DNA from: Candidatus Omnitrophota bacterium | Lineage (GTDB): Bacteria; Omnitrophota; Gorgyraeia; Pluralincolimonadales; Pluralincolimonadaceae | DNA length: 64,000 nt | Assembly (NCBI GenBank): GCA_030695925.1 | Contig: JAUYOH010000148.1 | Coordinates: forward strand, 1 to 64,000 | Reading direction: 5' to 3' | Shown: in pieces, positions 49,039 to 61,468 of the stretch | Layout: each line of letters opens with the position of its first letter | Position numbering within the stretch: the stretch's first letter is position 1 | Translations under genes and position numbers: made by a program | Notes under the pieces: generated by a model | What the model was told of the DNA's origin: nothing | Database searches by the model: none | The model's input: the letters and a program-made list of their open reading frames with translations, nothing else

Positions 49039-49482
49039 CTAAACAGCCTCTTTAAAATACGAATCATAAATCGCCTTGGCTACAAAAAAACCTCCTAACG
49101 CAATTAAGATATCGGCCAGAGTGGATTTAAAAACCCAATCTAAAAACGCGGTGTTCTTATTCAAAAGGCCCGCGATCGAGAAATGGCTCATTAAAACGAC
49201 CGCGAATATAGCGAAAATGCCTTTTAATAAAAAACCGTAGATGACCGTCCTGCGCGACAAGAATAGCGCGGTAATCAAAAAAATGTCTATAAAGCTAAGT
49301 ATTGAAGCGAGGCTGTGAGAAAATGAAAATTTTTTAGCGCCTGAGATTATCACCTGCTCGCCCTGCCGATGAACTTCCAATTGGGGTTTTACATCGACCA
49401 GGGGAGGGTGAACCCTATAATGCAACATCCCGCCGCCTAACGCTACCAAAAACATCGCTAAAATTAACGCGCCTTTGTTCAT
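49039..49482 (-). CDS. Small multi-TM membrane protein of unknown function
   Basis: 147 aa, about four hydrophobic segments, no recognised family. Confidence 0.6.
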   Translation of the reverse strand: MNKGALILAMFLVALGGGMLHYRVHPPLVDVKPQLEVHRQGEQVIISGAKKFSFSHSLASILSFIDIFLITALFLSRRTVIYGFLLKGIFAIFAVVLMSHFSIAGLLNKNTAFLDWVFKSTLADILIALGGFFVAKAIYDSYFKEAV

Positions 49483-49488
49483 ATTCTT

Positions 49489-49587
49489 TTAGAACCTAAC
49501 CAAATGCCCCAAATAAAATATCAAAGCCATAACGATTATATGAAATATCCACCAGCCCGGTTTGCCCCACATAATATATTTTAGCAT
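49489..49587 (-). CDS. 32-aa single-TM small protein (tandem paralogue B)
   Basis: MLKYIMWGKPGWWIFHIIVMALIFYLGHLVRF; shares GWWxxHxI...YxLG with paralogue A; ATG 1 nt after the upstream stop. Confidence 0.6.
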   Translation of the reverse strand: MLKYIMWGKPGWWIFHIIVMALIFYLGHLVRF

Positions 49588-49588
49588 A

Positions 49589-49687
49589 TTACTTCCACAG
49601 AATATTTCCTAATGCATAAACAACCGCTATGCCTATCAGATGCACCAGCCACCAGCCCCATCCTAAGAATCTAAATGTTCGTTTCAT
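49589..49687 (-). CDS. 32-aa single-TM small protein (tandem paralogue A)
   Basis: MKRTFRFLGWGWWLVHLIGIAVVYALGNILWK; begins 7 nt downstream of tRNA-Glu CCA. Confidence 0.6.
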   Translation of the reverse strand: MKRTFRFLGWGWWLVHLIGIAVVYALGNILWK

Positions 49688-49694
49688 ATTTATC

Positions 49695-49772
49695 TGGCGT
49701 CCCCACGGGGATTCGAACCCCGGTCGAGAGCTTGAAAAGCTCTTGTCCTAGTCCGTCTAGACGATGGGGACG
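49695..49772 (-). tRNA. tRNA-Glu (anticodon TTC), CCA encoded
   Basis: CGTCCCCATCGTCTAGACGGACTAGGACAAGAGCTTTTCAAGCTCTCGACCGGGGTTCGAATCCCCGTGGGGACGCCA folds as a cloverleaf; anticodon loop TTTTCAA. Confidence 0.95.
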
Positions 49773-49779
49773 GCTCTAC

Positions 49780-50868
49780 TCATTCTCCTACCATATCCTT
49801 CACGTCCATCTTCTTTAAATACTCGACCCACGCCCTATCCAGGGCACCTATATTATCAAAACCATATACCTCAAAGAGCGAATTCTCGAACCCTTTCCCT
49901 TTTCTTAAATTATAATTAAATTCCTTAAATCTATCCTTACCTTTATCTCGCGCCAAAAAATACACTACACTCAGCCCGTCTTCGTAATTATGCTCGTAGG
50001 AATCATTGTTTGGGCTCAATAACGGGATGTGCTGGTTATTCATGGCCCTGAACCTGGAATTAGATATATCTCTCCTTGCCTCTCCGGTAGTCAAAAGGGC
50101 GTATTGTGCGATGCCCTCTGACCACCATCTCGGGATATTCGCCTCCTTCGTAAGCTCTCTGTATATCTCGTGCGCTATTTCGTGATAGATGACATCGGTC
50201 TTCATATACAGTTCGTAAAAAAAGACTCTTCTGTTTCCGGCCGCGAATGCCATCAGGGTATCGGGGTTAAAGCCTCGCGCCTGCGCGGCTTTCTTCCAAC
50301 TGGCGAAATCCCCGTATGAGTAAAATTTGAACTTCAGATCCCAATCCGGAGAGGCCGACTCATCGTAAATCTTAAACTCTTCATATCCGAATTTATCGGC
50401 GACCCTTTTACAATAATCCCCGACTTTTCCTTTCAACCGGCCCCTTACGATACCTTCATCGTGATGAAAGGCTATAAAGGCGTCTTCCTCGTAGATCTGC
50501 CATGGCTTGTCCGAATACCTGACCGTATCGGAGAATTTCAGCTCTTCATCGCGGCCCTGCGAACTCCCGTCCGAAGCGGAAGAGGCGCTCCATTTTTCCG
50601 TAAGGGCGCCATTCTCCTGCCTGCTCCATTTTTTGATATACTTTAAATCCGATCTCTTAAACGTCATCGTCCCTTCTTTGAGGCGAACGGTAACGCTGGA
50701 AGGCGACTGGTTTACGATTACCCCTTCATAGTGCTTTCCGTCTGAGGTCGCTAATTCATCTGCTAAAACGGGAATGACGACGCCGGATAATATTAGAAAG
50801 AGCGGGACTGTCGCATATCTTGAAAAATTACTTTTCCTCTCCACTTTCCTCTTCTTCCTCCGCGACAA
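49780..50868 (-). CDS. Gluzincin (peptidase MA-like) exported protein
   Basis: [29 protein letters not shown]; hydrophobic N-terminus. Confidence 0.65.
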   Translation of the reverse strand: MSRRKKRKVERKSNFSRYATVPLFLILSGVVIPVLADELATSDGKHYEGVIVNQSPSSVTVRLKEGTMTFKRSDLKYIKKWSRQENGALTEKWSASSASDGSSQGRDEELKFSDTVRYSDKPWQIYEEDAFIAFHHDEGIVRGRLKGKVGDYCKRVADKFGYEEFKIYDESASPDWDLKFKFYSYGDFASWKKAAQARGFNPDTLMAFAAGNRRVFFYELYMKTDVIYHEIAHEIYRELTKEANIPRWWSEGIAQYALLTTGEARRDISNSRFRAMNNQHIPLLSPNNDSYEHNYEDGLSVVYFLARDKGKDRFKEFNYNLRKGKGFENSLFEVYGFDNIGALDRAWVEYLKKMDVKDMVGE

Positions 50869-53278
50869 CAGGCGCGACGGATGCGACTTTATCTTTCGCG
50901 TCGAGTTTGATGATCCTCACGCCTTGCGCCGCGCGGCCGGTATTGCGGATATCTTTAACCGGGCAACGGACGATGACACCCTTCTCAGTGATTATCATCA
51001 TTTCATCTTTGTCGCCGACCGTCTTCAAAGAAACCGCCTCGCCGTTCTTAGCCGTAACCTTGATGTTAATAATCCCTTTGCCGCCCCTGCTTTGGGTCCT
51101 GTACTCCTTGATCTCGGTTCTCTTGCCGAAACCTAAAGACGTTATGGTAAGCACTGCCGTGTCTTCTTCCGCAACCGACATGCCTATGACCTCGTCCTTC
51201 TTGCCAAGCCGGATACCTCTTACGCCTTTTGCCGAACGGCCCATCTCCCTTACCTGCGATTCGGAGAATCTTATGGCTTTGCCGTCTCTGGTCGCTAAGA
51301 AAATTTCTTTCTTGCCGTCGGTGAATTCCACGCCTATTAACTCATCGCCCTTTTCCAGCGTTATCCCGACTATGCCGCCCTTCCGCGGATGGCTGTATGC
51401 CTCGAGCGAGGTCTTCTTTATCACGCCTTGCTTAGTGCACATTATCAGGAACTGTCCTTCTTTAAATTCCTTTACAGGGATGAAAGCGCTTATGGTCTCG
51501 CCCTGTTGCAACTCGAGAAGATTTATAACCGCCTTGCCTCTGGCCTGCCTTCCGGCCTGAGGAATATCGTAAACCTTAAGCCAGTGGACGCGCCCCTGAT
51601 TTGTGAAGAAGAGTATAAATTCGTGGGTCGTCGCGATAAAGAGATGCTCCGAGAAGTCCTCTTCCTTAACGTCGGCGCCTGTCATACCTTTGCCGCCGCG
51701 GCGCTGTTTGCGATAAGCCGATACCGGCAGGCGCTTGATATATCCGGCGTGGCTTACCGTTATAACGACGTCTTCCTCGGCTATCAGGTCCTCGACTTCG
51801 AGGTCCTCGACTTCCCCTACGATATCCGTACGCCTTTCGTCGCCGTATTTTTCCTTGACCTTTAACATTTCCTCTTTTATGATCTGGAGCACCTTCTTCT
51901 CGCTCTTCAATATAGATTCGTATAATTCTATCTTCTTTATTAATTCCAGATATTCGGCCTCGAGTTTCTCGCGTTCCAGCGCGGTAAGCCTGCGAAGCTG
52001 CATCTCGAGTATCGCCTGCGCCTGTATCTCGCTAAAGTCGAACTTTTTGATGAGCGCTTCCCTAGCCTCTACCTCGGACTTTGATTTCTTTATGATCTCT
52101 ATTATCTTGTCGAGATTGGCAAGAGCCTTCTTTAATCCCTCGATTATGTGGGCGCGCTCTTTCGCGCGCGCCAGGTCAAACCTGGTTCTGCGAGTGACTA
52201 TCTCTTTACGATGCGCGACATAACACTCGAGTATCTGCTTTAAATTTAATACCTTCGGCCTTTTCTCTACAAGCGCCAGCATGATAATCCCGAATGATAC
52301 CGTAAGCTGCGTGTGCTTGAATAGCTGATTCAATACCACCTGCGCGTTCGCGTCGCGTTTTAGTTCTATGACGACCCTTAAGCCGTCTTTATCGGACTCG
52401 TCGCGGATATCGGATATCCCCTCTATCTTCTTATCCTGGACAAGCTGAGCTATCGCTTCTATAAGATTAGCCTTGTTTACCTGATATGGTATCTCGGTTA
52501 TTATGATAGATTCCTTGCCTGATTTCTGCGATTCTACACCGGCCTTGGCGCGTATCTTTATAAGGCCGCGGCCTGTAGTATAGGCCTGCTTTATCCCTTC
52601 GCGCCCGCAAATAATCCCGCCCGTCGGGAAATCCGGCGCCTTTATTATTTTCATTAAATCTTTAAGTGAAATATCTGAATCATCTATTAGCGCTACCACT
52701 CCGTCCGCGACCTCTGAGAGATTGTGCGGAGGGATATTGGTCGCCATGCCGACCGCTATTCCAGATGAGCCGTTTATCAGAAGATTCGGCAATGCCGCGG
52801 GCAAGACAGTCGGCTCTTCAAGCGAAGCGTCAAAGTTCGGCATAAAGTCAACCGTGTCTTTCTCCATATCCCCCAACATCTCTTCGGTTATTGACGCAAG
52901 CCGCGCTTCGGTGTAGCGCATAGCCGCCGGAGAGTCGCCGTCTACGGAGCCGAAGTTTCCCTGGCCGTCAACCAAAGGATAACGAAGCGAAAAATCCTGA
53001 ACCATTCTTACAAGCGAGTCGTAAACCGCCACATCTCCGTGAGGGTGGTACTTTCCGAGAACTTCACCGACGATCCTCGCCGATTTCTTATAAGACTTGG
53101 AGTGGTCGAGCCCTAATTCTCTCATCCCGTAAAGTATCCTGCGGTGAACGGGCTTAAGGCCGTCTCGTACATCGGGAAGGGCCCTTCCTACGATTACGCT
53201 CATCGCGTAAGATATGTAAGAATCCTTCATCTCGTCTTCGATATAAATAGGGACTATCTTTTCATTGCGCGCGTACAT
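50828..53278 (-). CDS. gyrA: DNA gyrase subunit A
   Basis: [48 protein letters not shown]; GyrA-box QRRGGKG. Confidence 0.97.
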   Translation of the reverse strand: MYARNEKIVPIYIEDEMKDSYISYAMSVIVGRALPDVRDGLKPVHRRILYGMRELGLDHSKSYKKSARIVGEVLGKYHPHGDVAVYDSLVRMVQDFSLRYPLVDGQGNFGSVDGDSPAAMRYTEARLASITEEMLGDMEKDTVDFMPNFDASLEEPTVLPAALPNLLINGSSGIAVGMATNIPPHNLSEVADGVVALIDDSDISLKDLMKIIKAPDFPTGGIICGREGIKQAYTTGRGLIKIRAKAGVESQKSGKESIIITEIPYQVNKANLIEAIAQLVQDKKIEGISDIRDESDKDGLRVVIELKRDANAQVVLNQLFKHTQLTVSFGIIMLALVEKRPKVLNLKQILECYVAHRKEIVTRRTRFDLARAKERAHIIEGLKKALANLDKIIEIIKKSKSEVEAREALIKKFDFSEIQAQAILEMQLRRLTALEREKLEAEYLELIKKIELYESILKSEKKVLQIIKEEMLKVKEKYGDERRTDIVGEVEDLEVEDLIAEEDVVITVSHAGYIKRLPVSAYRKQRRGGKGMTGADVKEEDFSEHLFIATTHEFILFFTNQGRVHWLKVYDIPQAGRQARGKAVINLLELQQGETISAFIPVKEFKEGQFLIMCTKQGVIKKTSLEAYSHPRKGGIVGITLEKGDELIGVEFTDGKKEIFLATRDGKAIRFSESQVREMGRSAKGVRGIRLGKKDEVIGMSVAEEDTAVLTITSLGFGKRTEIKEYRTQSRGGKGIINIKVTAKNGEAVSLKTVGDKDEMMIITEKGVIVRCPVKDIRNTGRAAQGVRIIKLDAKDKVASVAPVVAEEEEESGEEK

Positions 53279-53294
53279 AAACTTATATCCTCAC

Positions 53295-55760
<2,466 letters not shown>

Positions 55761-56060
55761 CTATAACTCCCCTATCCTCAGTTTTATATCTTTAATAATA
55801 CCTTCTCCGATCTTCTCCTTCATCTTTATCAGGATCCTTGGCTTCTCCATTGAAAGCTTGTGGATCCAACTCGAAGAATCCACGTGAACTATAAGAATCC
55901 CCTCCCTGAGATCTACCGGCTTCGCGTGCCTTAAGTTCTCCTCCCCTATGATCGTCGCCCAGCAGGCGCTCAACGCTTCCGCCTGTAATCCTCTACCGGT
56001 CTTGAGCTTCTTTATAATATCACCCACCACATCTCTTATCGCAACGGCTTCTTTTTTCAC
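55761..56060 (-). CDS. dciA: DciA (DUF721) family replication protein
   Basis: LQAEALSACWATIIGEENLRHAKPVDLREGILIVHVDSSSWIHKLSMEKPRIL. Confidence 0.8.
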   Translation of the reverse strand: MKKEAVAIRDVVGDIIKKLKTGRGLQAEALSACWATIIGEENLRHAKPVDLREGILIVHVDSSSWIHKLSMEKPRILIKMKEKIGEGIIKDIKLRIGEL

Positions 56061-56065
56061 TTGGC

Positions 56066-57166
56066 CTATTCCGTCCGCACAGGCAGCACGATATAGATAT
56101 AATCGTTGCCTTCCGCCCGTATGACTCCCCGCTTATCCGCGCCGGCGAACTCAAAGATTATCTCCTCTTCGCCTATGTTTTTAAGCGCGTCCATTAAATA
56201 GTTGGGGTTAAACCCCAGCGTCAGGTCTTCCCCGCCGTAGCCGCAATCCAGTTCTTCCCGGGACTCCCCGCCGTCATGCGAGACCTTCGAGATTACAATC
56301 TTATTTTTTAAGACATCGAGTTTTATAGACTGCGAGTCCGGCGTCGTAAAGAGGCTTGCCCTCTTTATCGCGGCACAAAAACTGTCCTTGCTTACCCTAA
56401 GCTTCTCCTGGGTCGATTTCGGAATAACCTGTTCGTAGTTTGGGTAGTCTCCCTCGATCAACCTTGTGATCAACAGTGTCTCGTCAAACTCAAATGCTAT
56501 CTGGTTTTCGCCGAACAAGATCTTAACATCACCTTCATCCTTCAAGATCTTCAGGAGTTCCGCCACAGCCTTAATCGGCACAATAACTTTTCTGGTAAAA
56601 CCGCCGGGTTTCGGTATGTCTTTGTTTACTACCGCCAGTCTTCGTCCGTCTGTGGCGACAAGCGATAATTTTTTATCCGTTACTATAAACAATATACCGG
56701 TCAGTATATATCTTGACTCGTCCTTTGAGACGGCAAAAGATGTCAGGCTTAACATTGATTTTAATAGTTTTTGAGGAATATCCAAAACGTCCTCATTGGA
56801 CAGTTCCGGCACCTTGGGAAACTCGTCTTTTGGCAGCCCCATTATCTTAAGGATGGATTTGTCGCATTTTATTACCACCTGATTGTTCTTTTTTACTGAG
56901 ATATGTATTTCTTTGTTTGGCAACTCTTTCACTATGTCGCTTATTTTCTTGGCCGGTATAGATATCGCGCCATCCTCTTGCACGTCTATGTTGACCAGTT
57001 TCGATATTATGCCTATCTCTAAATCTGTCGCCGCAAGTTTTATCTTATTTTTCGACGCTTCAAACAGTATGTTGGCTAATACCGGTAAGCCGCTCTTTTG
57101 TGAAACAGCGTTTTGAACGGTTTGTATGCCTTTTTGTAGGATATCCTTGGGTAGTTTAAACTCCAT
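56066..57166 (-). CDS. dnaN: DNA polymerase III subunit beta
   Basis: LANILFEASKNKIKLAATDLEIGI; VATDGRRLAVV; C-terminal YIVLPVRTE. Confidence 0.96.
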   Translation of the reverse strand: MEFKLPKDILQKGIQTVQNAVSQKSGLPVLANILFEASKNKIKLAATDLEIGIISKLVNIDVQEDGAISIPAKKISDIVKELPNKEIHISVKKNNQVVIKCDKSILKIMGLPKDEFPKVPELSNEDVLDIPQKLLKSMLSLTSFAVSKDESRYILTGILFIVTDKKLSLVATDGRRLAVVNKDIPKPGGFTRKVIVPIKAVAELLKILKDEGDVKILFGENQIAFEFDETLLITRLIEGDYPNYEQVIPKSTQEKLRVSKDSFCAAIKRASLFTTPDSQSIKLDVLKNKIVISKVSHDGGESREELDCGYGGEDLTLGFNPNYLMDALKNIGEEEIIFEFAGADKRGVIRAEGNDYIYIVLPVRTE

Positions 57167-57179
57167 TACTCCTCCTTTT

Positions 57180-57379
57180 AGTATATTTATAAAGATTAGT
57201 CATAGTAGAAGTAATCCCTGTTAATTTGTGGACATGTCCAAAACTCTTTTTGTGGTTATAAATTACAGCATTTATTAATTAGAAAGTTATCCACAACTTA
57301 TAACCAATAACAAAGCCCAACCCGATTTACCACAACTTATTCACAACCTATGAACATTCGTAAACAACTTATCCACAGG
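57180..57379. other. Putative oriC (dnaA-dnaN intergenic) with DnaA boxes
   Basis: TTATCCACA at 57286 and 57369, TTATTCACA at 57337, TTTACCACA at 57326; AT-rich. Confidence 0.75.
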
Positions 57380-58738
57380 CTATTCTCCGCGGATTTCCAC
57401 CATAAGTCTGTTCATTAAGTCTCTTATTTTAACATCTTTCTTCATGTCGGCTTCAATGCTGTCGCACGCATGGAGAATAGTCGTATGGTCCCGTCCACCG
57501 CACAACTCCCCGATCTCAGATAAGGAGTGGTCAGTCAATTTCCTGATTAAATACATCGCCGTTTGCCGCGGCAGGACCACTTGCTTAGTTCTTCTCCTGC
57601 CTTTTATGTCAGAGATGCGCACATTGAAATAGTTCGCGACGCCATCAAAGATGGAATCCGCTACGATCCTCGACTCTTTCTCCTTTATCATGTCCTTAAG
57701 TATGGAACGCGTGAGGTCGAGAGTGATGTTTTGTTTTAAGAGCACGGCATTCGCGACCACTCTTTTTAGGGCGCCTTCAAGTTCGCGGATATTGGATTTG
57801 ATCTTTTCGGCTATATAAAGTATCACATCATCCGGGATAGCCACGCTTTCCCTTTCAGCCTTCTTTTTTAATATAGCGGCGCGGGTCTCGAATGGCGGCG
57901 GCTGAATGTCGGCGATAAGGCCCCACGCGAATCTCGAGACAAGGCGTTCCTCAAGTTTGTTTATCTCTTTCGGCGGCCGGTCGCTCGAGAGCACCACCTG
58001 CTTATGCGCGTCGTGCAGTGTGTTGAAGGTATTGAAAAACTCTTCCTGTGTGGACTCTTTGCCGGCGATGAAATGTATATCGTCTATCAAAAGCACGTCC
58101 ACGTTCCTGTATCTGGCCCTGAATTTACCGGTGGCCTCGTTTTGTATGGAACTTATGAGCTGATTTGTGAACTGCTCGCTTGTTATATAGACGATCTTTA
58201 GGTTCTGATTTTTCGCGGCGATGCAGTGAGCTATCGCGTGCATAAGATGCGTCTTCCCTAATCCCACCTTCCCGTATATAAACAGGGGGTTATAAGCCTT
58301 GGCCGGTGATTCTGAAACCGCCAGGGCTGCGGCATGGACGAAACGGTTGTTCGGGCCGACGACGAAATTATCGAATGTATACGCCGGGTTAAGCCCGAGG
58401 TAACTTACGGCATCGTGCTTTTTTTCAGATGATTTCGCCGCCGGTTGCGCTACAATATCGTTAATTTGTGGCGCCGGTTCGCGCGCCGAATAATTGAATT
58501 CTAACGCGAGGTTGTCACCCGAGACCTCCTTGAGAGTCACTTTTATTAAGTCCAGATGATGGTCAAGGAGCCAGTCTTTGAAGAAGCTGTTTGGCACCTC
58601 GATGGTGAGGGTACCCTTGGAGATATCCATCCCCTTCGCGGGCTTAAACCATGTCTCAAAGGTTTGGGGGTTGACTTTTGATTTTATGAGGTCTTTTGTT
58701 TTATCCCAGACCTCGATGGCATTCTTGAGATTATCCAT
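57380..58738 (-). CDS. dnaA: Chromosomal replication initiator DnaA
   Basis: FIYGKVGLGKTHLMHAIAH; DVLLIDDIHFIAGKESTQEEFF; GGRDHTTILHACDSIE. Confidence 0.97.
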   Translation of the reverse strand: MDNLKNAIEVWDKTKDLIKSKVNPQTFETWFKPAKGMDISKGTLTIEVPNSFFKDWLLDHHLDLIKVTLKEVSGDNLALEFNYSAREPAPQINDIVAQPAAKSSEKKHDAVSYLGLNPAYTFDNFVVGPNNRFVHAAALAVSESPAKAYNPLFIYGKVGLGKTHLMHAIAHCIAAKNQNLKIVYITSEQFTNQLISSIQNEATGKFRARYRNVDVLLIDDIHFIAGKESTQEEFFNTFNTLHDAHKQVVLSSDRPPKEINKLEERLVSRFAWGLIADIQPPPFETRAAILKKKAERESVAIPDDVILYIAEKIKSNIRELEGALKRVVANAVLLKQNITLDLTRSILKDMIKEKESRIVADSIFDGVANYFNVRISDIKGRRRTKQVVLPRQTAMYLIRKLTDHSLSEIGELCGGRDHTTILHACDSIEADMKKDVKIRDLMNRLMVEIRGE

Positions 58739-58745
58739 TAAAAGT

Positions 58746-58765
58746 TATTCACAGTTTATTCACAG
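58746..58765 (+). promoter_or_regulatory. Two DnaA boxes in the dnaA 5' leader
   Basis: TTATTCACA at 58746 and 58757. Confidence 0.7.
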
Positions 58766-58800
58766 GCCGCTTTATTGCAGTCCACGACAGATTTGAAAAA

Positions 58801-58829
58801 ATTATACCAAAGATAGTGGCTCTTTGCAA
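58801..58829 (-). promoter_or_regulatory. dnaA promoter
   Basis: Minus strand TTGCAA, 17 nt, TATAAT. Confidence 0.6.
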
Positions 58830-58839
58830 GAACTTTTTC

Positions 58840-58867
58840 TTGACTAAGGCGGCAATCGTGCTATAAT
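58840..58867 (+). promoter_or_regulatory. rpmH promoter
   Basis: TTGACT, 16 nt, TATAAT, GGGAGGAGA SD before ATG 58897. Confidence 0.7.
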
Positions 58868-58896
58868 TGTGCTTTAACTCTGGGAGGAGATCCATA

Positions 58897-59034
58897 ATGA
58901 AGAAGAACCTGACATTAAAATCGAACATAAAGAGAAGACGCGTGCACGGCTTTAGAAAAAGGATGTCCACGCAGGAAGGCAGGGCCGTTTTACGAAGAAG
59001 ACGCCAAAAAGGGAGAAAGCGTCTTATCCCTTAG
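58897..59034 (+). CDS. rpmH: 50S ribosomal protein L34
   Basis: [45 protein letters not shown]; below the track length cut-off. Confidence 0.95.
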   Translation: MKKNLTLKSNIKRRRVHGFRKRMSTQEGRAVLRRRRQKGRKRLIP

Positions 59035-59050
59035 GCCGCCTCAAGGTATA

Positions 59051-59410
59051 ATGAAGAGATATTCCCTTTCGAGGTCCGAAAGGATTACCAAAACATCCGA
59101 ATTCAAATCCGGGCTTAAAGACGGGGCAGCCTATACCGGCAGGTCGCTTAAACTGAAAGTAGCCCCCAATAAATACGGGATCTCGAGGATAGGCGTCTCG
59201 CTCGGCCGCCATCATTTCAAACTCGCGGTACAGCGCAATTTATTGCGCAGATATTTAAAAGAAATTTTTAGATTAAATAAATATAATTTTAGCAAGGGCT
59301 ACGATATCATAGTGATTCCAAGGGCCAATTGCGCCGGCCTGAAATTCAGTGAATTAAATGACGAGTTTATAGATATGATCAAAAAATCGGGGATATTTAA
59401 GAAGGCGTAG
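59051..59410 (+). CDS. rnpA: Ribonuclease P protein component
   Basis: YSLSRSERITKTSEFKSGL; RNLLRRYLKEIFR; position after rpmH. Confidence 0.92.
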   Translation: MKRYSLSRSERITKTSEFKSGLKDGAAYTGRSLKLKVAPNKYGISRIGVSLGRHHFKLAVQRNLLRRYLKEIFRLNKYNFSKGYDIIVIPRANCAGLKFSELNDEFIDMIKKSGIFKKA

Positions 59411-59412
59411 AC

Positions 59413-59625
59413 ATGCTCAAAAAATTAGCGGTATCAGTAATAAATTTTTATCGTAACTTCTTGTCTTTCAGCAGGTTACCATGTTGCAGGTTTTATCCTT
59501 CCTGCTCGGCCTACACGGCCGAGGCCATTGAAAAGAAAGGATTCTTTAAGGGTTTAATTCTATCGTCTTTCAGGCTACTAAGATGTAATCCATTTTCCAG
59601 AGGCGGATACGATCCGGTAAAATAA
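59413..59625 (+). CDS. yidD: Membrane protein insertion efficiency factor YidD
   Basis: INFYRNFLSFSRLPCCRFYPSCSAYTAEAIEKKGFFKG. Confidence 0.95.
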   Translation: MLKKLAVSVINFYRNFLSFSRLPCCRFYPSCSAYTAEAIEKKGFFKGLILSSFRLLRCNPFSRGGYDPVK

Positions 59626-59627
59626 TT

Positions 59628-61241
59628 ATGAGTATGGAAAAACGCGCGCTCTTAGCTATAGTCATTTCGATGTTGATATTGCTTCTCCTGCCTTCTATAA
59701 TGCCGAAGCCTAAACCGGTAGTCATCAAAAAAGATGTCCTAGCCCAGATACCCAAGGAGACACCGCAAAAAATAATCAGGATCGAGCAGGCCCCGTTGCC
59801 GTTCGAAAAAGAGATCGCTTTTGAGACGGCAGATTATAAAGCCATATTATCGAACTTAGGCGGTGTAGTAAAAAGCATAACCTTAAAGAAGCATCTGGAC
59901 TCCGCGGATAAACCGATAGTCCTCGCCAGTGCTCCCGACCCGAGGGATTCTATCTTCGCTATTACGGGGCTGGACCCGGAATTCGATAAAGGCATACCAT
60001 TTTCATTCGTAGAAAAGCCGGACAGAGTAGTGTTTAAAGCAGGCACGCAGAGCGGGCTAATTGTAGAAAAAGAGATCATCTTCCGTCCGGGAAAATACAC
60101 TATAGAATTGAAACAGACGATAATGAATAACACAAGTCAGGCGCGCGCCTTAAAGTATAAGATCACCGGTGGCTGCGGGATCACGGATATCTCTCCTTCG
60201 GATGCGGTATATGTAGAGGTGGTCAGGAACGTAAGCGGGAAGATAACCAATGTAAATAAAAACTCAATTAAATCCGCAACGACTTGGAACGGCGGGCAGG
60301 CCTACTGGGTCTCGCTTAAGAACAGGTATTTTTCCTTAATATTGAAACCGCCCGTATCTTTTACGAATGTTTTCTCTAACACGCTGTCTAATAAAGAGTT
60401 AGAAACAGGAGTCGAAACACCAGATTTTAATATCGAACCGAATTCTTCCGTAACGCAGGATTTCGTTTTATACGCCGGCCCAAATGATTTCAATGAGATC
60501 CGCAGCTTGAAATTAGGGCTCGAGGATTCCCTCAACTTGGGTTTTACAGGCGGCATAGGCAGATGGCTTTTTGTGGCCTTGGAATTTTTTGAGAGCATAG
60601 TTAAGAACTGGGGCCTCGCGATAATAATACTTACTATCCTGATAAATGTCGTGCTGTTTCCCTTAACCTTCAAGAGCCTAAAATCCATGAAGCAGATGCA
60701 GGCCCTACAGCCGAAGATCGAGGCATTGCGCGCGGCCCATAAGGATAATCCCCAAAAGGTCAATAAGGAAATCATGGAGGTGTACAGGAAGTATAAGATC
60801 AATCCTTTGGGCGGCTGCCTGCCAATGCTCCTGCAAATGCCCGTATTTTTCGCCCTATATCAGGTTTTAATGAGGTCTATAGAGTTGCGCGGCGCGCCAT
60901 TCCTCTGGATCAAGGATTTATCTCAGCCGGACCGATTAATCGCTAGTATCCCTATATTTCCCAATGAGTTAAATATATTACCGCTTTTAATGGCCGTTGC
61001 TATGTTCCTTCAGCAAAAACTATCCACGCCCCCCAAGTCAGCTTCTGGCGGCGCTTCGGATCAAATGGCCCAGCAGCAGCGGATGATGATGGTTATGATG
61101 CCGGTCTTGTTTGGGGTCTTGTTCTACAAGCTTCCGTCAGGCCTCGTATTATATTGGTTAGTCAATACCATCCTGACGATAGTCGAGCAGGGGTTATTCC
61201 TAAAACCGCATTTGTTCCACGTGGAACATTTGGAGAATTAA
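59628..61241 (+). CDS. yidC: Membrane protein insertase YidC
   Basis: MEKRALLAIVISMLILLLLPSI; GGCLPMLLQMPVFFALYQVLMRSIELRGAPFLWIKDLS. Confidence 0.96.
   Translation: MSMEKRALLAIVISMLILLLLPSIMPKPKPVVIKKDVLAQIPKETPQKIIRIEQAPLPFEKEIAFETADYKAILSNLGGVVKSITLKKHLDSADKPIVLASAPDPRDSIFAITGLDPEFDKGIPFSFVEKPDRVVFKAGTQSGLIVEKEIIFRPGKYTIELKQTIMNNTSQARALKYKITGGCGITDISPSDAVYVEVVRNVSGKITNVNKNSIKSATTWNGGQAYWVSLKNRYFSLILKPPVSFTNVFSNTLSNKELETGVETPDFNIEPNSSVTQDFVLYAGPNDFNEIRSLKLGLEDSLNLGFTGGIGRWLFVALEFFESIVKNWGLAIIILTILINVVLFPLTFKSLKSMKQMQALQPKIEALRAAHKDNPQKVNKEIMEVYRKYKINPLGGCLPMLLQMPVFFALYQVLMRSIELRGAPFLWIKDLSQPDRLIASIPIFPNELNILPLLMAVAMFLQQKLSTPPKSASGGASDQMAQQQRMMMVMMPVLFGVLFYKLPSGLVLYWLVNTILTIVEQGLFLKPHLFHVEHLEN
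61213..61228. promoter_or_regulatory. parS-like site 1 (inside yidC 3' end)
   Basis: TGTTCCACGTGGAACA perfect 16-bp palindrome. Confidence 0.85.
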
Positions 61242-61248
61242 GGGCATT

Positions 61249-61449
61249 ATGAAGTCAATAGAAGCCGAAGGTAAAACTACAAAAGAAGCGATCCATATAG
61301 CGCTGCAGAAGCTCGACGTCACACGCGACAAGGTCACGGTAAAGATCTTAACCGAGGGCCACCACGGCCTGTTCGGAATGACCGGCCCGAAGCAAGCCAA
61401 GGTAAAAGTTACTCTCAAAGAAGACGCCTACCACGCCCATAAAATTTAA
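61249..61449 (+). CDS. Jag N-terminal domain-only protein
   Basis: MKSIEAEGKTTKEAIHIALQKLDVTRDKVTVKILTEGHHGLFGMTGPKQAKVKV; no KH or R3H domain. Confidence 0.82.
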   Translation: MKSIEAEGKTTKEAIHIALQKLDVTRDKVTVKILTEGHHGLFGMTGPKQAKVKVTLKEDAYHAHKI

Positions 61450-61468
61450 GTAACTCTTTACATTTCAA

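Noticed and set aside
48978-49717. Second complete tRNA at the 48978 repeat
   Set aside because: Only the 3' 25 nt match; upstream sequence lacks the complementary T-stem 5' strand, anticodon and D arms.
50820-51560. 246-aa plus-strand ORF
   Set aside because: Antisense to gyrA; no independent coding support.
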